A stretch of DNA of 64,000 nt. It comes from Paracidovorax wautersii. Lineage in GTDB: Bacteria; Pseudomonadota; Gammaproteobacteria; Burkholderiales; Burkholderiaceae_C. Below the pieces are notes generated by a model. The model had not been told where the DNA came from and searched no databases. It saw only the letters and a list, made by a program, of their open reading frames with translations. Within the stretch, counting starts at the first letter, position 1, and each line of letters opens with the position of its first letter. Position numbers and translations under genes: made by a program. The DNA is taken from NCBI GenBank assembly GCA_009912175.1, contig WNDQ01000016.1:1-64000 (forward strand), in the 5' to 3' direction. This document shows, piece by piece, positions 1 to 11,197 of this stretch.

Positions 1-129
1 ACCAAACCGTTCACCGACGCCGGCCTGGAGATCGTGGCCAACTCGCCCGAGGAGTTCAAGAAGTTCCAGGCCCGCGAGTACGCCCGCTGGAAGCAGGTCA
101 TCGAGACCGGCGGCATCACCGCCCAGTGA
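1..129 (+). CDS. C-terminal end of a Bug/TctC-family tripartite tricarboxylate transporter substrate-binding protein (truncated by window edge)
   Basis: Frame 1 reads TKPFTDAGLEIVANSPEEFKKFQAREYARWKQVIETGGITAQ*, a typical Bug-family C-terminus. Confidence 0.8.
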   Translation, partial: TKPFTDAGLEIVANSPEEFKKFQAREYARWKQVIETGGITAQ

Positions 130-294
130 CCGCCCACGCAAAGCAAGGGCTTTGCATCACCTGACCACCAACGGCTCCGCTCGCACCGAGCAGGCCGCTC
201 ATTGCCCGCCCCTGCGACCCAGCCGCGCGCGCCGCGCCATGCCGGTTGAAAGCCATCGCGCCTCAGGCCATCCCTTTCACACACTGGAGACGAC

Positions 295-2648
295 ATGAAC
301 AATCGCATCGACACCGCGTGGCACGCCTGCGCGACCGCGCTGGTTGCCACGACCTTGGTGGCGTGTGGTGGCGGCGGGACTGGCGATGCCGGTGCGAATC
401 CCGATCCGACAACCCCACCCGCGGCCAAATCGTTTCGCGCCGCCGGCCTGGTCTACGGCGCCCCGTCCGTGCTGTCGGATGCCGCGGGCGGGCAGGTTCT
501 CACCGTCCCGCTGCTGACCGCCAAGGGCGTTGAATTCCTGTCGACCGGATCGCTGTCGGCCGACGCCGCCGCGGCCATTCAGGCCAGCCTGGCACCCGGC
601 AACCTCGTTGACTGGCTGCCCCGCGACAACGGCCGGATCGCCGTCACGGAGGATGCGGCGCAGACATTCAACGTCGTGCTGCGCAAAGGCACGTCGGCCA
701 ACGCCCAGTTCAACCTGCAGAAGTATGGCGCCGCGGTGACGCGCCACGAAGACACCCCTGGACCGATGGTTGCCGCCGGCTGGGTGTATGGCAAGACGGA
801 CACGACGCTGACGGTGGGCGATGGATCGTCCGTCACCACCGACCAGTCGGGCAGGCCCTACGAGCAGGCCATCCGCCGCTACCAGGAGACCTATACCGTT
901 TCGCCGGACGTCCAGGTGTTCAACGTCGACACCTCCGACTACACCAAGAGCCGGGTCTCGACCTTCGCGGACATCCCCGTGACGGCCAGCTATGACTACG
1001 CCACCACCTCGCGGCAAGCGGTCTACGTCCTCTTCGACGACAACTACGAGAACGCGGCCCATGCCAAAGTGACGGCCATCTGGTACTTCACGCCGCAGTC
1101 CACCAGCGACGGCAAGCCGGTCTGGGAAGTCCCGTCGCAAAGCCCGATGCTCAACGACAAGGGCGCGGACCCCGTCTCGGGCCAGCCTTATGCCAGCATC
1201 AACGCCACCTCACCGACCAGCGCTCCCTACACCCGCAGCACCGAACCCTTCGAGATCATCAAGAACACGATGTACTACGTGGGCGACAACGAAGTGGCCT
1301 CCTATGTCCTGAAAGCCGACATGGGGACACCCGACGACCTGTCCGACGACAAGATCATCAAGATCGACGCCGGCTGGCCCAACAGCGGCTATCAGTACTG
1401 GCGCAACCTGGAGCTGATGGGCATCGACCCTCGCTCGGTCACCGACCTGTGGCTCACGCACGGCCACGTCGACCACTACGGAACAGTGGCCGAGCAGCTC
1501 AAGATGATGGACAACGCGGGCAAGCCATTGGCGCTATGGGCATCCAAGGAAGACGTGCTGGGCGTGACCTCGGACCTGCAGGGCAATGCCTGGAACATCA
1601 CCGGCGCGCTCCCGGCGTCGGAGACCGTCATCCGCGCGCGCACCTCGAACTTCTACTACTATGACCACTGGTATGACTACGGCAACGTCAAGATCATGGT
1701 GATCTGGTCGCCCTGCCACACCCCCGGCACGACCAACATGCTCTTCAAGGTCAAGAACCCCGACGATGGCCGGTTCTATACCTTCGGCTACCACGGCGGC
1801 TATGGCTTCAACGGCCTGCAAAAGCCGACCGCGGCCAACGGGTGGTTGCGCCTGTCCTTCCAGCACGGCTTGGCTTCAGCTACCTGCAGAACACCGTGGA
1901 TGTCGACTTCGTCTCGCCCCAGCACACCAACCAGTTCCCCATCGTCGAGGTCTATCAGGCGCTCAAGGCCTACAACCGCGACCCGGCCAACGCGGGCAAA
2001 CCGCTCACGATGCTCGAGGCCCTCAACGCCAAGGTGTTCGACTCTCCCACCCTCGATGGCGGCAAGATCACGGGCGAGTTTTCCAACCAGCTGGAAAAGC
2101 GCCGCTCCGTGGCTTCCTACAAGGCCAGCGATGCCGCCAACTCGGCCTATGCCAGCATCGAGACGTCCGGCCCCTTCAAGCCCGGCCGCGAGAGTGGACT
2201 GGACAACGTCCGCGCCGTGATCCTCGATGAGGGCAAGATCATCCAGGGCTTCGTCGGCGCCCAGAACAAGAACCCGGCGATTCCCTTGCTGGCCAACGGC
2301 ATCCAGACCGCGACCGACCAGTATGTGGACGACCCGGGCGGCTTTTTTGTCCAGGTCGCCATCGACGTGCAGGACGCCGGCTACAAGGGCTACCTGCCCG
2401 AAGGCTATACCCAGTACAGCCCGGGCATCAATGCGTCCGTCACCTACCGGGGCGGCCCCATCGAATCGGTGCATGCGGCCACGGGAACCTTCCATCCGCC
2501 CGAATACCTGCGCACACAACGGCTGGCCACGCTGGCGGACGCGCAGCGGGTTCTGGCGACCATCCGGCGCGGCAGCACGGTGACCCTCTCGCTGACACCG
2601 GCCAGCGAAATCGTGGTTCCCCCGGACGCCACGCAGACCTTCCGCTGA
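295..2648 (+). pseudogene. Secreted metallo-beta-lactamase-fold lipoprotein, apparently frameshifted near 1868
   Basis: N-terminal signal with lipobox (TTLVAC), Zn motif HGHVDH, later CHTPGTTN; the homologous reading moves from ORF 295..2220 to ORF 1842..2648 (GFSYLQNTVDVDFVSPQHTNQFP...). Confidence 0.75.
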
Positions 2649-2714
2649 ACCGCCACCGCAGCCGGCGTATTCAGACTGGCTGCATTCATCGCCCCCTGCC
2701 CTGCGCTCGGTTCC

Positions 2715-3476
2715 ATGTGCATTGCCACCCGCTCTCGTCTGCCCGCAACATTGCTGCTGCTCGCAGCCTTGGCCGGCCCCCTGGCGGGCCACGCGGGTGC
2801 AACGCCCGCCGCGCAGAGCCTGACGACGCTTGAGTCCGCGACCCAGCAAGGCCAGGCCCGCAGCGACTACGAACTGGCCCGGTATTTCAGCGGCGCGACC
2901 GGCGACCGCATCGATCCACCACGTGCCATGCACCATCTGAAGCGGGCGGCCGAGGGCGGCCTGACCCAGGCGCAGGTGGACCTCGCCTTTGTGCACTACA
3001 ACGGCCAGGGCGCCCAGGGGCGGGACTACGCCCAGTCGTTTCACTGGTTCAAGCGCGCGGCCGACGCGGGCAGCGGTATCGCGCAATGCATGCTGGGCGA
3101 CTTCTACCGCGAAGGCTGGGGTGGCACCCCCAGAAATCCGCGCGAGGCCGTGCGTTTGTATCGCCTGACCGCGGCTGCGCCACTGCCTTGCGCGTCGCGC
3201 TCGCAATACCAGCTTTACCTCAGCCACACCCAGGGGCTGGGCGTCGAGCAGAATATCCCGGTCGCAATGCAATGGCTGCGCAAGGCCGCCCGCGCCGGCA
3301 ACCCCCAGGCCCAGCGGACGCTGGGCATCGCCTATCTGCGGGGACAGGGCGTTCCCCCGGATCTCGAGCGCGCCGACCATTGGCTACGGCTATCCAGGCA
3401 AGGCGTTGCCCCGCACGACGACCACGAACACGACGATCCCGCGCACGACGGCCTTGACGGCGATCATCGCCATTGA
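2715..3476 (+). CDS. Sel1-like repeat (SLR/TPR) protein with signal peptide and His/Asp-rich C-terminal tail
   Basis: Repeats such as AMHHLKRAAEGGLTQAQVDLA, SFHWFKRAADAGSGIAQCMLGDFY, AMQWLRKAARAGNPQAQRTLGIAYLRGQGV; tail PHDDHEHDDPAHDGLDGDHRH. Confidence 0.85.
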   Translation: MCIATRSRLPATLLLLAALAGPLAGHAGATPAAQSLTTLESATQQGQARSDYELARYFSGATGDRIDPPRAMHHLKRAAEGGLTQAQVDLAFVHYNGQGAQGRDYAQSFHWFKRAADAGSGIAQCMLGDFYREGWGGTPRNPREAVRLYRLTAAAPLPCASRSQYQLYLSHTQGLGVEQNIPVAMQWLRKAARAGNPQAQRTLGIAYLRGQGVPPDLERADHWLRLSRQGVAPHDDHEHDDPAHDGLDGDHRH

Positions 3477-3604
3477 GGGTTGCAGCCCGTCGCGTCTGTC
3501 AGCGTCTTAAGGCAGACTTAAACGGCGCGCCGCACGCGCCATCGATCCCCAATCGCCCCCCCGGTGGCTATGATGCAAGCCGACTCGGCTCTGCACTCCA
3601 GCCC

Positions 3605-4915
3605 ATGCCCACGCGCCCGCTCTTTTCCCTCCGTTTGCGGCCGTGGCCGCTGTCCCGGCAAACGGGGGCCCTGCGCTGGCGCAGGCTGCTGGTCTGGTTG
3701 ATTTTGCTGGCGCTGGCGGCTGGCGCGGCCGGGTGGTGGTGGTGGAGCCACCGCGCGGCCAGCCCGGCGCCCACGGCCGGGCGGCCGGGCGCCAACCAGG
3801 CCCAGCCGGTGTCGGCCGGCGCCGTCACGCGGCAGGACATGCGGGTGCTGGTCGATGCGATTGGCACGCTGGCGGCGCACAGCACGGCCGTCGTTCGGCC
3901 CCAGGTGGGCGGCAAGATCAAGGCCATTCTGTTCAAGGAAGGCGACGTGGTGCGCGCTGGCCAGGTGCTGGCCGAAATCGATGCGCGCAGCTACCAGGCG
4001 GCGCTGGACCAGGCCCAGGGCACGCTCGAACGCGACCAGGCGCTGCTGCGCAATGCCGAGCTGGACCTCAAACGCTACCGCGACCTGCTGGCCCAGGATT
4101 CGATCCCCAGCCAGCAGGTCGACACGCAGCAGGCGCTGGTGCAGCAGTACCGCGGCACCGTGCGCACCGACCAGGGCCAGGTCGCGCAGGCGCGCCTGAA
4201 CCTGTCGTACACGCGCGTGACCGCGCCCATTGCCGGCCGGCTCGGCCTGCGCCAGGTCGACCTGGGCAACATCGTGGCCACGACCGACGCCATCGTCTCC
4301 ATCACCCAGGTGCAGCCCATCGAGGTGGTGTTTCCGTTGCCCGAATCCAGCCTGCCGCCCGTGGCCGCGCGCCTGGCCACGGGCGCGCGCCTGCCGGTCG
4401 AGCTGTGGAGCCGCGACCAGAGCCGGCAGCTGGGTGCCAGCGAATTGCTGTCGCTGGACAACGCCATCGACGTGACCACCGGCACCATCAAGGGCAAGGC
4501 GCTGTTCGCCAACACCGACGGCCAGCTGTTTCCCAACCAGTTCGTCAACGTGCGGCTGCAGGCCGACGTGCTGCCGCAGGCGCTGACAGTGCCGTCCACG
4601 GCCATTCAGCGCGGCAGTGTTGGAACTTATGTCTACGCCGTGCGCGAGGACGGCACCGTCAACGTGCGGCCCGTGCGGCTGGGCACCACCGACAACGGCC
4701 GCGTGGTGGTGCAGGGCCAGCTCGAAGCCGGCGAGCAGGTCGTGCGCGACGCGGCCATGCGCCCGCGCAACGGCGGCGGCCGCCATGGCGGTCAAGGTCA
4801 AGGTCAGGGCCAGCATGAACGGGGACAGCGACCCGATCCGGCGTCCCCCGGCCAGCCCGCGACCACGCCCGCCTCGCCCTCGCCCGCGGCCCCGGCCACC
4901 GGCGCCACGCGCTGA
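3605..4915 (+). CDS. mdtA: RND efflux periplasmic adaptor subunit (MdtA-like membrane fusion protein)
   Basis: ATG at 3605; N-terminal TM; VRPQVGGKIKAILFKEGDVVRAGQVLAEID lipoyl-like motif; followed by two RND permeases. Confidence 0.85.
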   Translation: MPTRPLFSLRLRPWPLSRQTGALRWRRLLVWLILLALAAGAAGWWWWSHRAASPAPTAGRPGANQAQPVSAGAVTRQDMRVLVDAIGTLAAHSTAVVRPQVGGKIKAILFKEGDVVRAGQVLAEIDARSYQAALDQAQGTLERDQALLRNAELDLKRYRDLLAQDSIPSQQVDTQQALVQQYRGTVRTDQGQVAQARLNLSYTRVTAPIAGRLGLRQVDLGNIVATTDAIVSITQVQPIEVVFPLPESSLPPVAARLATGARLPVELWSRDQSRQLGASELLSLDNAIDVTTGTIKGKALFANTDGQLFPNQFVNVRLQADVLPQALTVPSTAIQRGSVGTYVYAVREDGTVNVRPVRLGTTDNGRVVVQGQLEAGEQVVRDAAMRPRNGGGRHGGQGQGQGQHERGQRPDPASPGQPATTPASPSPAAPATGATR

Positions 4916-4933
4916 CCGACTTCGGCCGCCGCC

Positions 4934-7900
4934 ATGAACCTGTCGCGCCTCTTCATCCTGCGCCCCATCGCCACGTCGCTGCTCATGGTGGCGGTGCTGA
5001 TCGCGGGCGCCCTGGCCTACCGGCTGCTGCCGATCTCGGCCCTGCCCGAGGTCGACTACCCCACCATCCAGGTCATCACGCTCTACCCCGGTGCCAGCCC
5101 GGACGTGATGACGGGCTCGGTCACCGCGCCGCTGGAGCGCCAGTTCGGGCAGATGGCGGGGCTGGAGCAGATGTCCTCGACCAGCTCGGACGGGGCCTCG
5201 GTCATCACGCTGCGTTTTGCGCTCGACGTCAGCCTGGACGTGGCCGGGCAGGAGGTGCAGGCGTCCATCAACGCGGCCGGCAGCCTGCTGCCCTCGGACC
5301 TGCCGATGCCGCCGATCTACAACAAGGTCAACCCGGCCGACGCGCCCGTGCTCACGCTGGCCGTGACCTCGCCGTCGCTGCCGGTCACGCGTGTGCACGA
5401 CCTGGTCGAGAACCGGCTCGCGCCCAAGCTGTCGCAAGTGCCCGGCGTGGGGCTGGTGGGCATTGCCGGCGGCGCGCGCCCGGCCGTGCGTATCCAGGCC
5501 GACCCGCGCGCGCTGGCCTCGGCCGGGCTCACGCTCGAAGACGTGCGCACCGCCATCGCCGCGGCCAACGTGCGCCAGTCCAAGGGCAGCTTCGACGGGC
5601 CGGCACGCGCCTCCAACATCGACGCCAACGACCAGCTGCAGTCGGCCGACGGCTACCGTGACCTGATCATTGCCTACAAGAACGGCAGCCCGATCCGGCT
5701 GCGCGACATCGCGCAGGCCGTGGACGCGGCCGAGAACGCGCGACTGGCGGCCTGGGCCGGCACGCCTGCCGACGGCCTGCACGCGGGCGTGGTGCTCAAC
5801 ATCCAGCGCCAGCCCGGCTCCAACGTGATCGAGACGGTCGACCGCCTCAAGGCCGTGCTGCCCGGCCTGCAGGCCTCGCTGCCGGCCTCGGTCGACGTGC
5901 GCATCCTGTCGGACCGCACCGAGACCATCCGCGCCTCGGTGCGCGACGTGCAGTTCGAGCTGGCGCTGGCCGTGGCGCTGGTGGTGATGGTGATCTTCCT
6001 GTTCCTGCGCAGCGCCAGCGCCACGCTGATCCCGGCGCTGGCCGTGCCGCTGTCGCTGGTGGGCACCTTTGGCGTGATGTACCTGTGCGGCTTCTCGGTC
6101 AACAACCTCACGCTCATGGCGCTGACGATTTCGACCGGCTTCGTGGTCGACGACGCCATCGTCATGATCGAGAACATCGCGCGCCACGCCGAGTCGGGCA
6201 AGAGCCCGATGGCCGCCGCGCTCGACGGCAGCCGGCAGATCGGCTTCACCATCGTCTCGCTCACGGTCTCGCTGGTCGCCGTGCTGATTCCGCTGCTGTT
6301 CATGGGCGACGTGGTCGGGCGCCTGTTCCGTGAATTCGCGGTCACGCTGGCCGTGGCGATTCTGATCTCGGCCGTGGTCTCGCTCACCCTCACGCCCATG
6401 CTGTGCGCGCGGCTGCTGCGCCGCCAGGACTTCCAGGCCGCTCACCACGCCGGCCCGCGCAACGGCCAGAGCGGCCCCTTCGCACGGCTGCACCATGCCA
6501 CGGGCGCGGCGCTGGAGCGGCTGACCGCGCGCTACCTGCGTGCGCTGGACTGGGTGCTCGTGCACCGCACCATCACGCTGGCGGTGTTTGCCCTGACCCT
6601 GGCGCTGACGGCGCTGCTTTACGCGGTCTCGCCCAAGGGACTGTTTCCGCAGCAGGACACCGGGCTGCTGCAGGCCACCACCGAGGCCGAGCAGTCGATC
6701 TCGTTCGCCGCCATGGCCGACCGCCAGCAGGCGCTGGCCGAGCGTGTGCTGCACGACCCGGCCGTGGCCAGCATCTCGTCCTTCATCGGCGTGGACGGCA
6801 CCAACGCCACGCCCAACACGGGGCGCCTGCTGATCAGCCTGCGCCCGCACGGCGAACGCGACGCCATCGACACGGTGATGCGCCGCCTGGCCGAATCCAC
6901 GCACGACCTGCCCGGCATCCGGCTGTACCTGCAGCCGGTGCAGGACCTGACCATCGAAGACCGTGTGGCCCGCACCCAATACCAGTTGCTGCTGTCCTCG
7001 CCCGACAGCGCGCAGATGCAGTCGGCCGCCACGCGCCTGCTGGCACGCATGCGCACACTGCCCGAGCTGGCCAAGGCTGCCAGCGACCTGCAGGACCAGG
7101 GCCTGCAGGCCTGGGTCGAGATCGACCGCACGCAGGCCAGCCGCCTGGGCGTGACGGTGACCAACATCGACGCCACGCTCAACGACGCCTTCGGCCAGCG
7201 GCTGATCTCCACCATCTACACCCAGTCCAACCAGTACCGCGTGGTGCTCGAAACCCCGCCCCGCCTGCGCGAAGGCCCGCAGGCGCTGGCCGCGCTGTAC
7301 GTGCCGTCGTCCAACGGCGTGCCGGTGCCGCTGTCGGCCGTGGCGCACGTGACGGAGCGGCCCACGCTGCTGGCGATCAACCACGTCGGGCAGATGCCGG
7401 CGGCCACGCTGTCCTTCGACACCGCGCCGGGCGTGGCGCTGAGCGACGCGGTCGCGGCCATCGCGCGCGCGCACCGAGCTGGGCCTGCCGGCCGCGGTCG
7501 ACCTGCGGTTCCAGGGCGCGGCGCAGGCTTTCCAGTCGTCGCTGTCGAGCACGCTGCTGCTGATCCTGGCCGCGGTGGTGACCATGTACATCGTGCTGGG
7601 CGTGCTCTATGAAAGCACCATCCACCCCATCACCATCTTGTCCACCCTGCCCTCGGCCGGCCTGGGCGCGCTGCTGGCCTTGATGGCGCTGCGGCTGGAG
7701 CTGGACATCATCGCGGTGATCGGCATCATCTTGCTGATCGGCATCGTCAAGAAGAACGCGATCATGATGATCGACTTCGCGCTCGACGCGCAGCGCCACC
7801 AGGGCCTGACGCCGCACGCGGCCATCCGCCAGGCCTGCGAGCAGCGGCTGCGCCCCATCCTGATGACCACCCTGGCGGCGCTGCTGGGTGCCCTGCCCAT

Positions 7901-8072
7901 GATGCTGGGCACCGGCGTGGGCAGCGAGCTGCGCCACCCGCTGGGCGTGACCATGGTGGGCGGCCTGCTGCTGAGCCAGTTGCTCACGCTGTTCACCACG
8001 CCGGTGATCTACCTCGGCTTCGAGGACCTCAAGCGCCGCCGCGCCGAGCGGCGCCCGGCGGCACCGGCCTAG
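4934..8072 (+). pseudogene. mdtB: RND efflux permease (MdtB-like), apparently frameshifted near 7472-7475
   Basis: RND motifs ([57 protein letters not shown]); C-terminal part continues in ORF 7575..8072 ([31 protein letters not shown]...). Confidence 0.85.
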
Positions 8073-8112
8073 GCCGCGCCATGACGCCGGCGCCTACACC
8101 CACGGGCCTGCC

Positions 8113-11100
8113 ATGAGCCTGTCCGCCCCTTTCATCGCGCGGCCCATCGCCACCAGCCTGCTGACGCTGGCGGTGGCGCTGGTGGGCGTGGTCTCGTTCT
8201 TTCTGCTGCCGGTTGCGCCGCTGCCGCAGGTCGACTACCCGACCATCTCCGTCAATGCCGGCCTGCCCGGCGCCAGCCCCGACACCATGGCTGCCACCAT
8301 CGCCACGCCGCTGGAGCGCGCGCTGGGCAGCATCGCCGGCGTCAACGAGGATCACCTCCTACTCCACGCAGGGCAGCACGCGCATCACGCTGCAGTTCGA
8401 CCTCTCGCGCGACATCGACGGCGCCGCGCGCGACGTGCAGGCCGCCATCAACGCCGCGCGTGCGCTGCTGCCCACGGGCATGCCCAGCAACCCGACCTAC
8501 CGCAAGATCAACCCGTCCGATGCGCCCATGCTGATCGTGTCGCTGACCTCGGCCACGCTCACGCGCGGGCAGATGTACGACGCGGCCTCCACCGTGCTGG
8601 CGCAGAGCCTGTCGCAGGTCGAGGGCGTGGGCCAGGTCACGCTGGGCGGCGGCGCGCTGCCGGCCGTGCGCATCGAGCTCGACCCGCGCCGCCTGGCCGC
8701 GCAGGGCATCAGCCTGGAGACGGTGCGCAGCGCGGTGGTCGCCACCAACGCCAGCCGGCCACTGGGCACGCTCGAAGACAGTCAGCGCCAGTGGCAGGTC
8801 GGCGCCAACGACCAGGCGCGCACCGCGGCCGATTACCGCCCGCTGGTGCTGCGCTGGCAGGCCGACGGCCACGCGGTGCAGTTGCAGGACGTGGCCGACG
8901 TGGTCGATTCGGTGCAGGACGTGCGCAACTACGGCGTGGCCAACGGCCGCCCGGCCATCCTGCTGCAGATCTACCGCCAGCCCGGCAGTAACGTGCTGGA
9001 GACCACCGAGCGTGTGCGCGCGCTGCTGCCGCAGCTGCAGGCCGCGATTCCGGCGGCCATCGAGCTGGCGGTGATCTCGGACCGCACGCCCACGCTGCGC
9101 GCCTCCATGCGCGAAGTGGGCCGCGCGCTGGCGGTGTCGATCGCGCTGGTGATCCTGGTCGTGCTGCTGTTCCTGCGCGAACACCGCGCCGCGCTGATTC
9201 CGGCCGTGGCCGTGCCGGTGTCGCTGCTGGGCACGCTGGGCGTGATGGTGGTCTGCGGCTACACGCTGGACAACCTGTCGCTGATGGCGCTGACGGTGGC
9301 CACCGGTTTTGTCGTCGACGACGCGGTGGTCGTGCTGGAAAACATCGTGCGCCACCTCAAGCAGGGCCGCAGCCCGCGCGAGGCGGCGCTGGACGGCACA
9401 CGCAAGATCGCCTTCACCGTGGTCTCGATGAGCCTGTCGCTGGTGGCCGTCTTCATCCCCATCCTGTTCATGGGCGACGTGGCCGGCCGGCTGTTTCGCG
9501 AGTTCGCCGTGGTCATGGCCGCGGCCATCGGCGTGTCGCTGGTGGTCTCGCTCACGACCACGCCCATGATGTGCGCCGCGCTGCTGCGCCCGCCCGAGCC
9601 CGACGCCCGGCGCGCGCGCCTACCGCCGCTCGCTGGCCTGGGTGCTGCGCCACCAGCCGCTGGCGCTGCTGGCGCTGGCCGGCGTGGTGGCGCTCAACGT
9701 GACGCTGTACACGGCCATCGACAAGGGCTTCATCCCCGAGCAGGACACCGGCCGCATCAGCGGCGTGATCCGGGCCGACCAGGCGACCTCGTTCCAGGCC
9801 ATGCAGCAGCGCCTGCAGCGTTTTCTGGCGGTGGTGCACGAGGACCCGGCGGTCGACGTCGTCACCGGCTACACCGGCGGCGGCCAGCGCAACATCGCGC
9901 AGATCTTCATGACGCTCAAGCCGTTGGCCGAGCGCGGCGGCGTGTCGTCCGACCAGGTCATCGACCGCCTGCGCATCCGGCTGCAGAACGAGCCCGGCGC
10001 GCGCCTGTTCCTGAGCCCGCAGCGCGACATCCGCATCGGCGGACGGCAGGCCAACGCCGCCTACCAGTACACGCTGCAGGCCGACGACGTGGGCGACCTG
10101 CGCACCTGGGAGCCGCGCGTGCGCCAGGCGCTGATGGCCCTGCCCGAGCTGGCCGACGTCAACAGCGACCAGCAGGACAACGGCCTGCAGACCTCGCTGG
10201 TGATCGACCGCGACACGGCCACGCGGCTGGGCCTGACCATGAGCGCCATCGACGCCACACTCAACGACGCCTTCGGCCAGCGCCAGGTCGGCGTGATCTA
10301 CAACCCGCTCAACCAGTACCGCGTGGTGATGGAGGCCGCACCGGCCTTCTGGCAGGACCCCAAGACGCTCGAAGACTTCTTCTTCGTCAACAACCAGGGC
10401 CTGTCGGTGCCGCTGGCCGCGTTCGCGCGGCTGGAGCTGACCGCCGCGCCACTGGCCGTCAACCACCAAAGCGGCACGCCCGCAGCCACCATCAGCTTCA
10501 ACCTGCCCGACGGCGTGCCGCTGTCGCAGGCCACCGACGCCGTCAACACGGCCGTTGCGCAACTGGGCATTCCGGTGTCGGTGCGCGGCTCCTTCGGTGG
10601 CACGGCCGGCGCCTTCCAGGGCGCGCTGGCCAACCAGCCGCTGCTCATCCTGGCGGCGCTGGTCACCATCTATCTGGTGCTGGGCATGCTGTACGAAGAC
10701 CTGCTGCACCCGCTGACGATTCTTTCGACCCTGCCCTCGGCCGGCGTGGGCGCGCTGCTGGCGCTGATGCTGTGCAAGACCCAGTTCACGCTGATCGCCT
10801 TGATCGGCGTCATCCTGCTGGTGGGCATCGTCAAGAAGAACGCGATCATGGTGGTCGACTTCGCCGTCAGTCGTGAACGCGCCTCGCGTTCGGCCACGCC
10901 GGCCCAGTCCATCTTCCGCGCCGCGCAACTGCGCCTGCGCCCCATCCTCATGACCACCGCCGCCGCGCTGTTCGGCGCGCTGCCGCTGGCGCTGGGCCGC
11001 GGCGACGGCGCCGAGCTGCGCCAGCCGCTGGGCATCGCGGTGGTCGGCGGCCTGCTGGCCAGCCAGCTGCTCACGCTCTACACCACGCCGGTGGTCTACG

Positions 11101-11186
11101 TGGTGCTGGCGCGATGGCACCGGCGCCGGCGTGCGAGCCACCAGCCAGCGGCCCTGGCCGCCGAACCGTCCCTGAACCGCCCTTGA
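8113..11186 (+). pseudogene. mdtC: RND efflux permease (MdtC-like), apparently frameshifted near 8349 and near 9610-9620
   Basis: One protein spread over ORFs 8113..8991, 8213..10876 and 9642..11186: [17 protein letters not shown]...SIAGVNE / [18 protein letters not shown]...[12 protein letters not shown] / [19 protein letters not shown]... Confidence 0.85.
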
Positions 11187-11197
11187 TGGAGCCCCTC

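Noticed and set aside
1800-3380. 526-aa minus-strand ORF opposite the MBL C-terminus and Sel1 gene
   Set aside because: Covers two plus-strand genes with clear protein families; translation is biased and motif-free.
3518-7591. 1357-aa minus-strand ORF antisense to mdtA/mdtB
   Set aside because: Low-complexity R/G/H/Q/D-rich translation with no recognisable motif; mirrors strong RND coding on the plus strand. Typical of high-GC antisense frames.
7461-9625. Programmed ribosomal frameshifting in mdtB/mdtC
   Set aside because: No X-XXY-YYZ slippery heptamer or prfB-like signal is evident, and three shifts in two genes are better explained by mutation or sequencing error.
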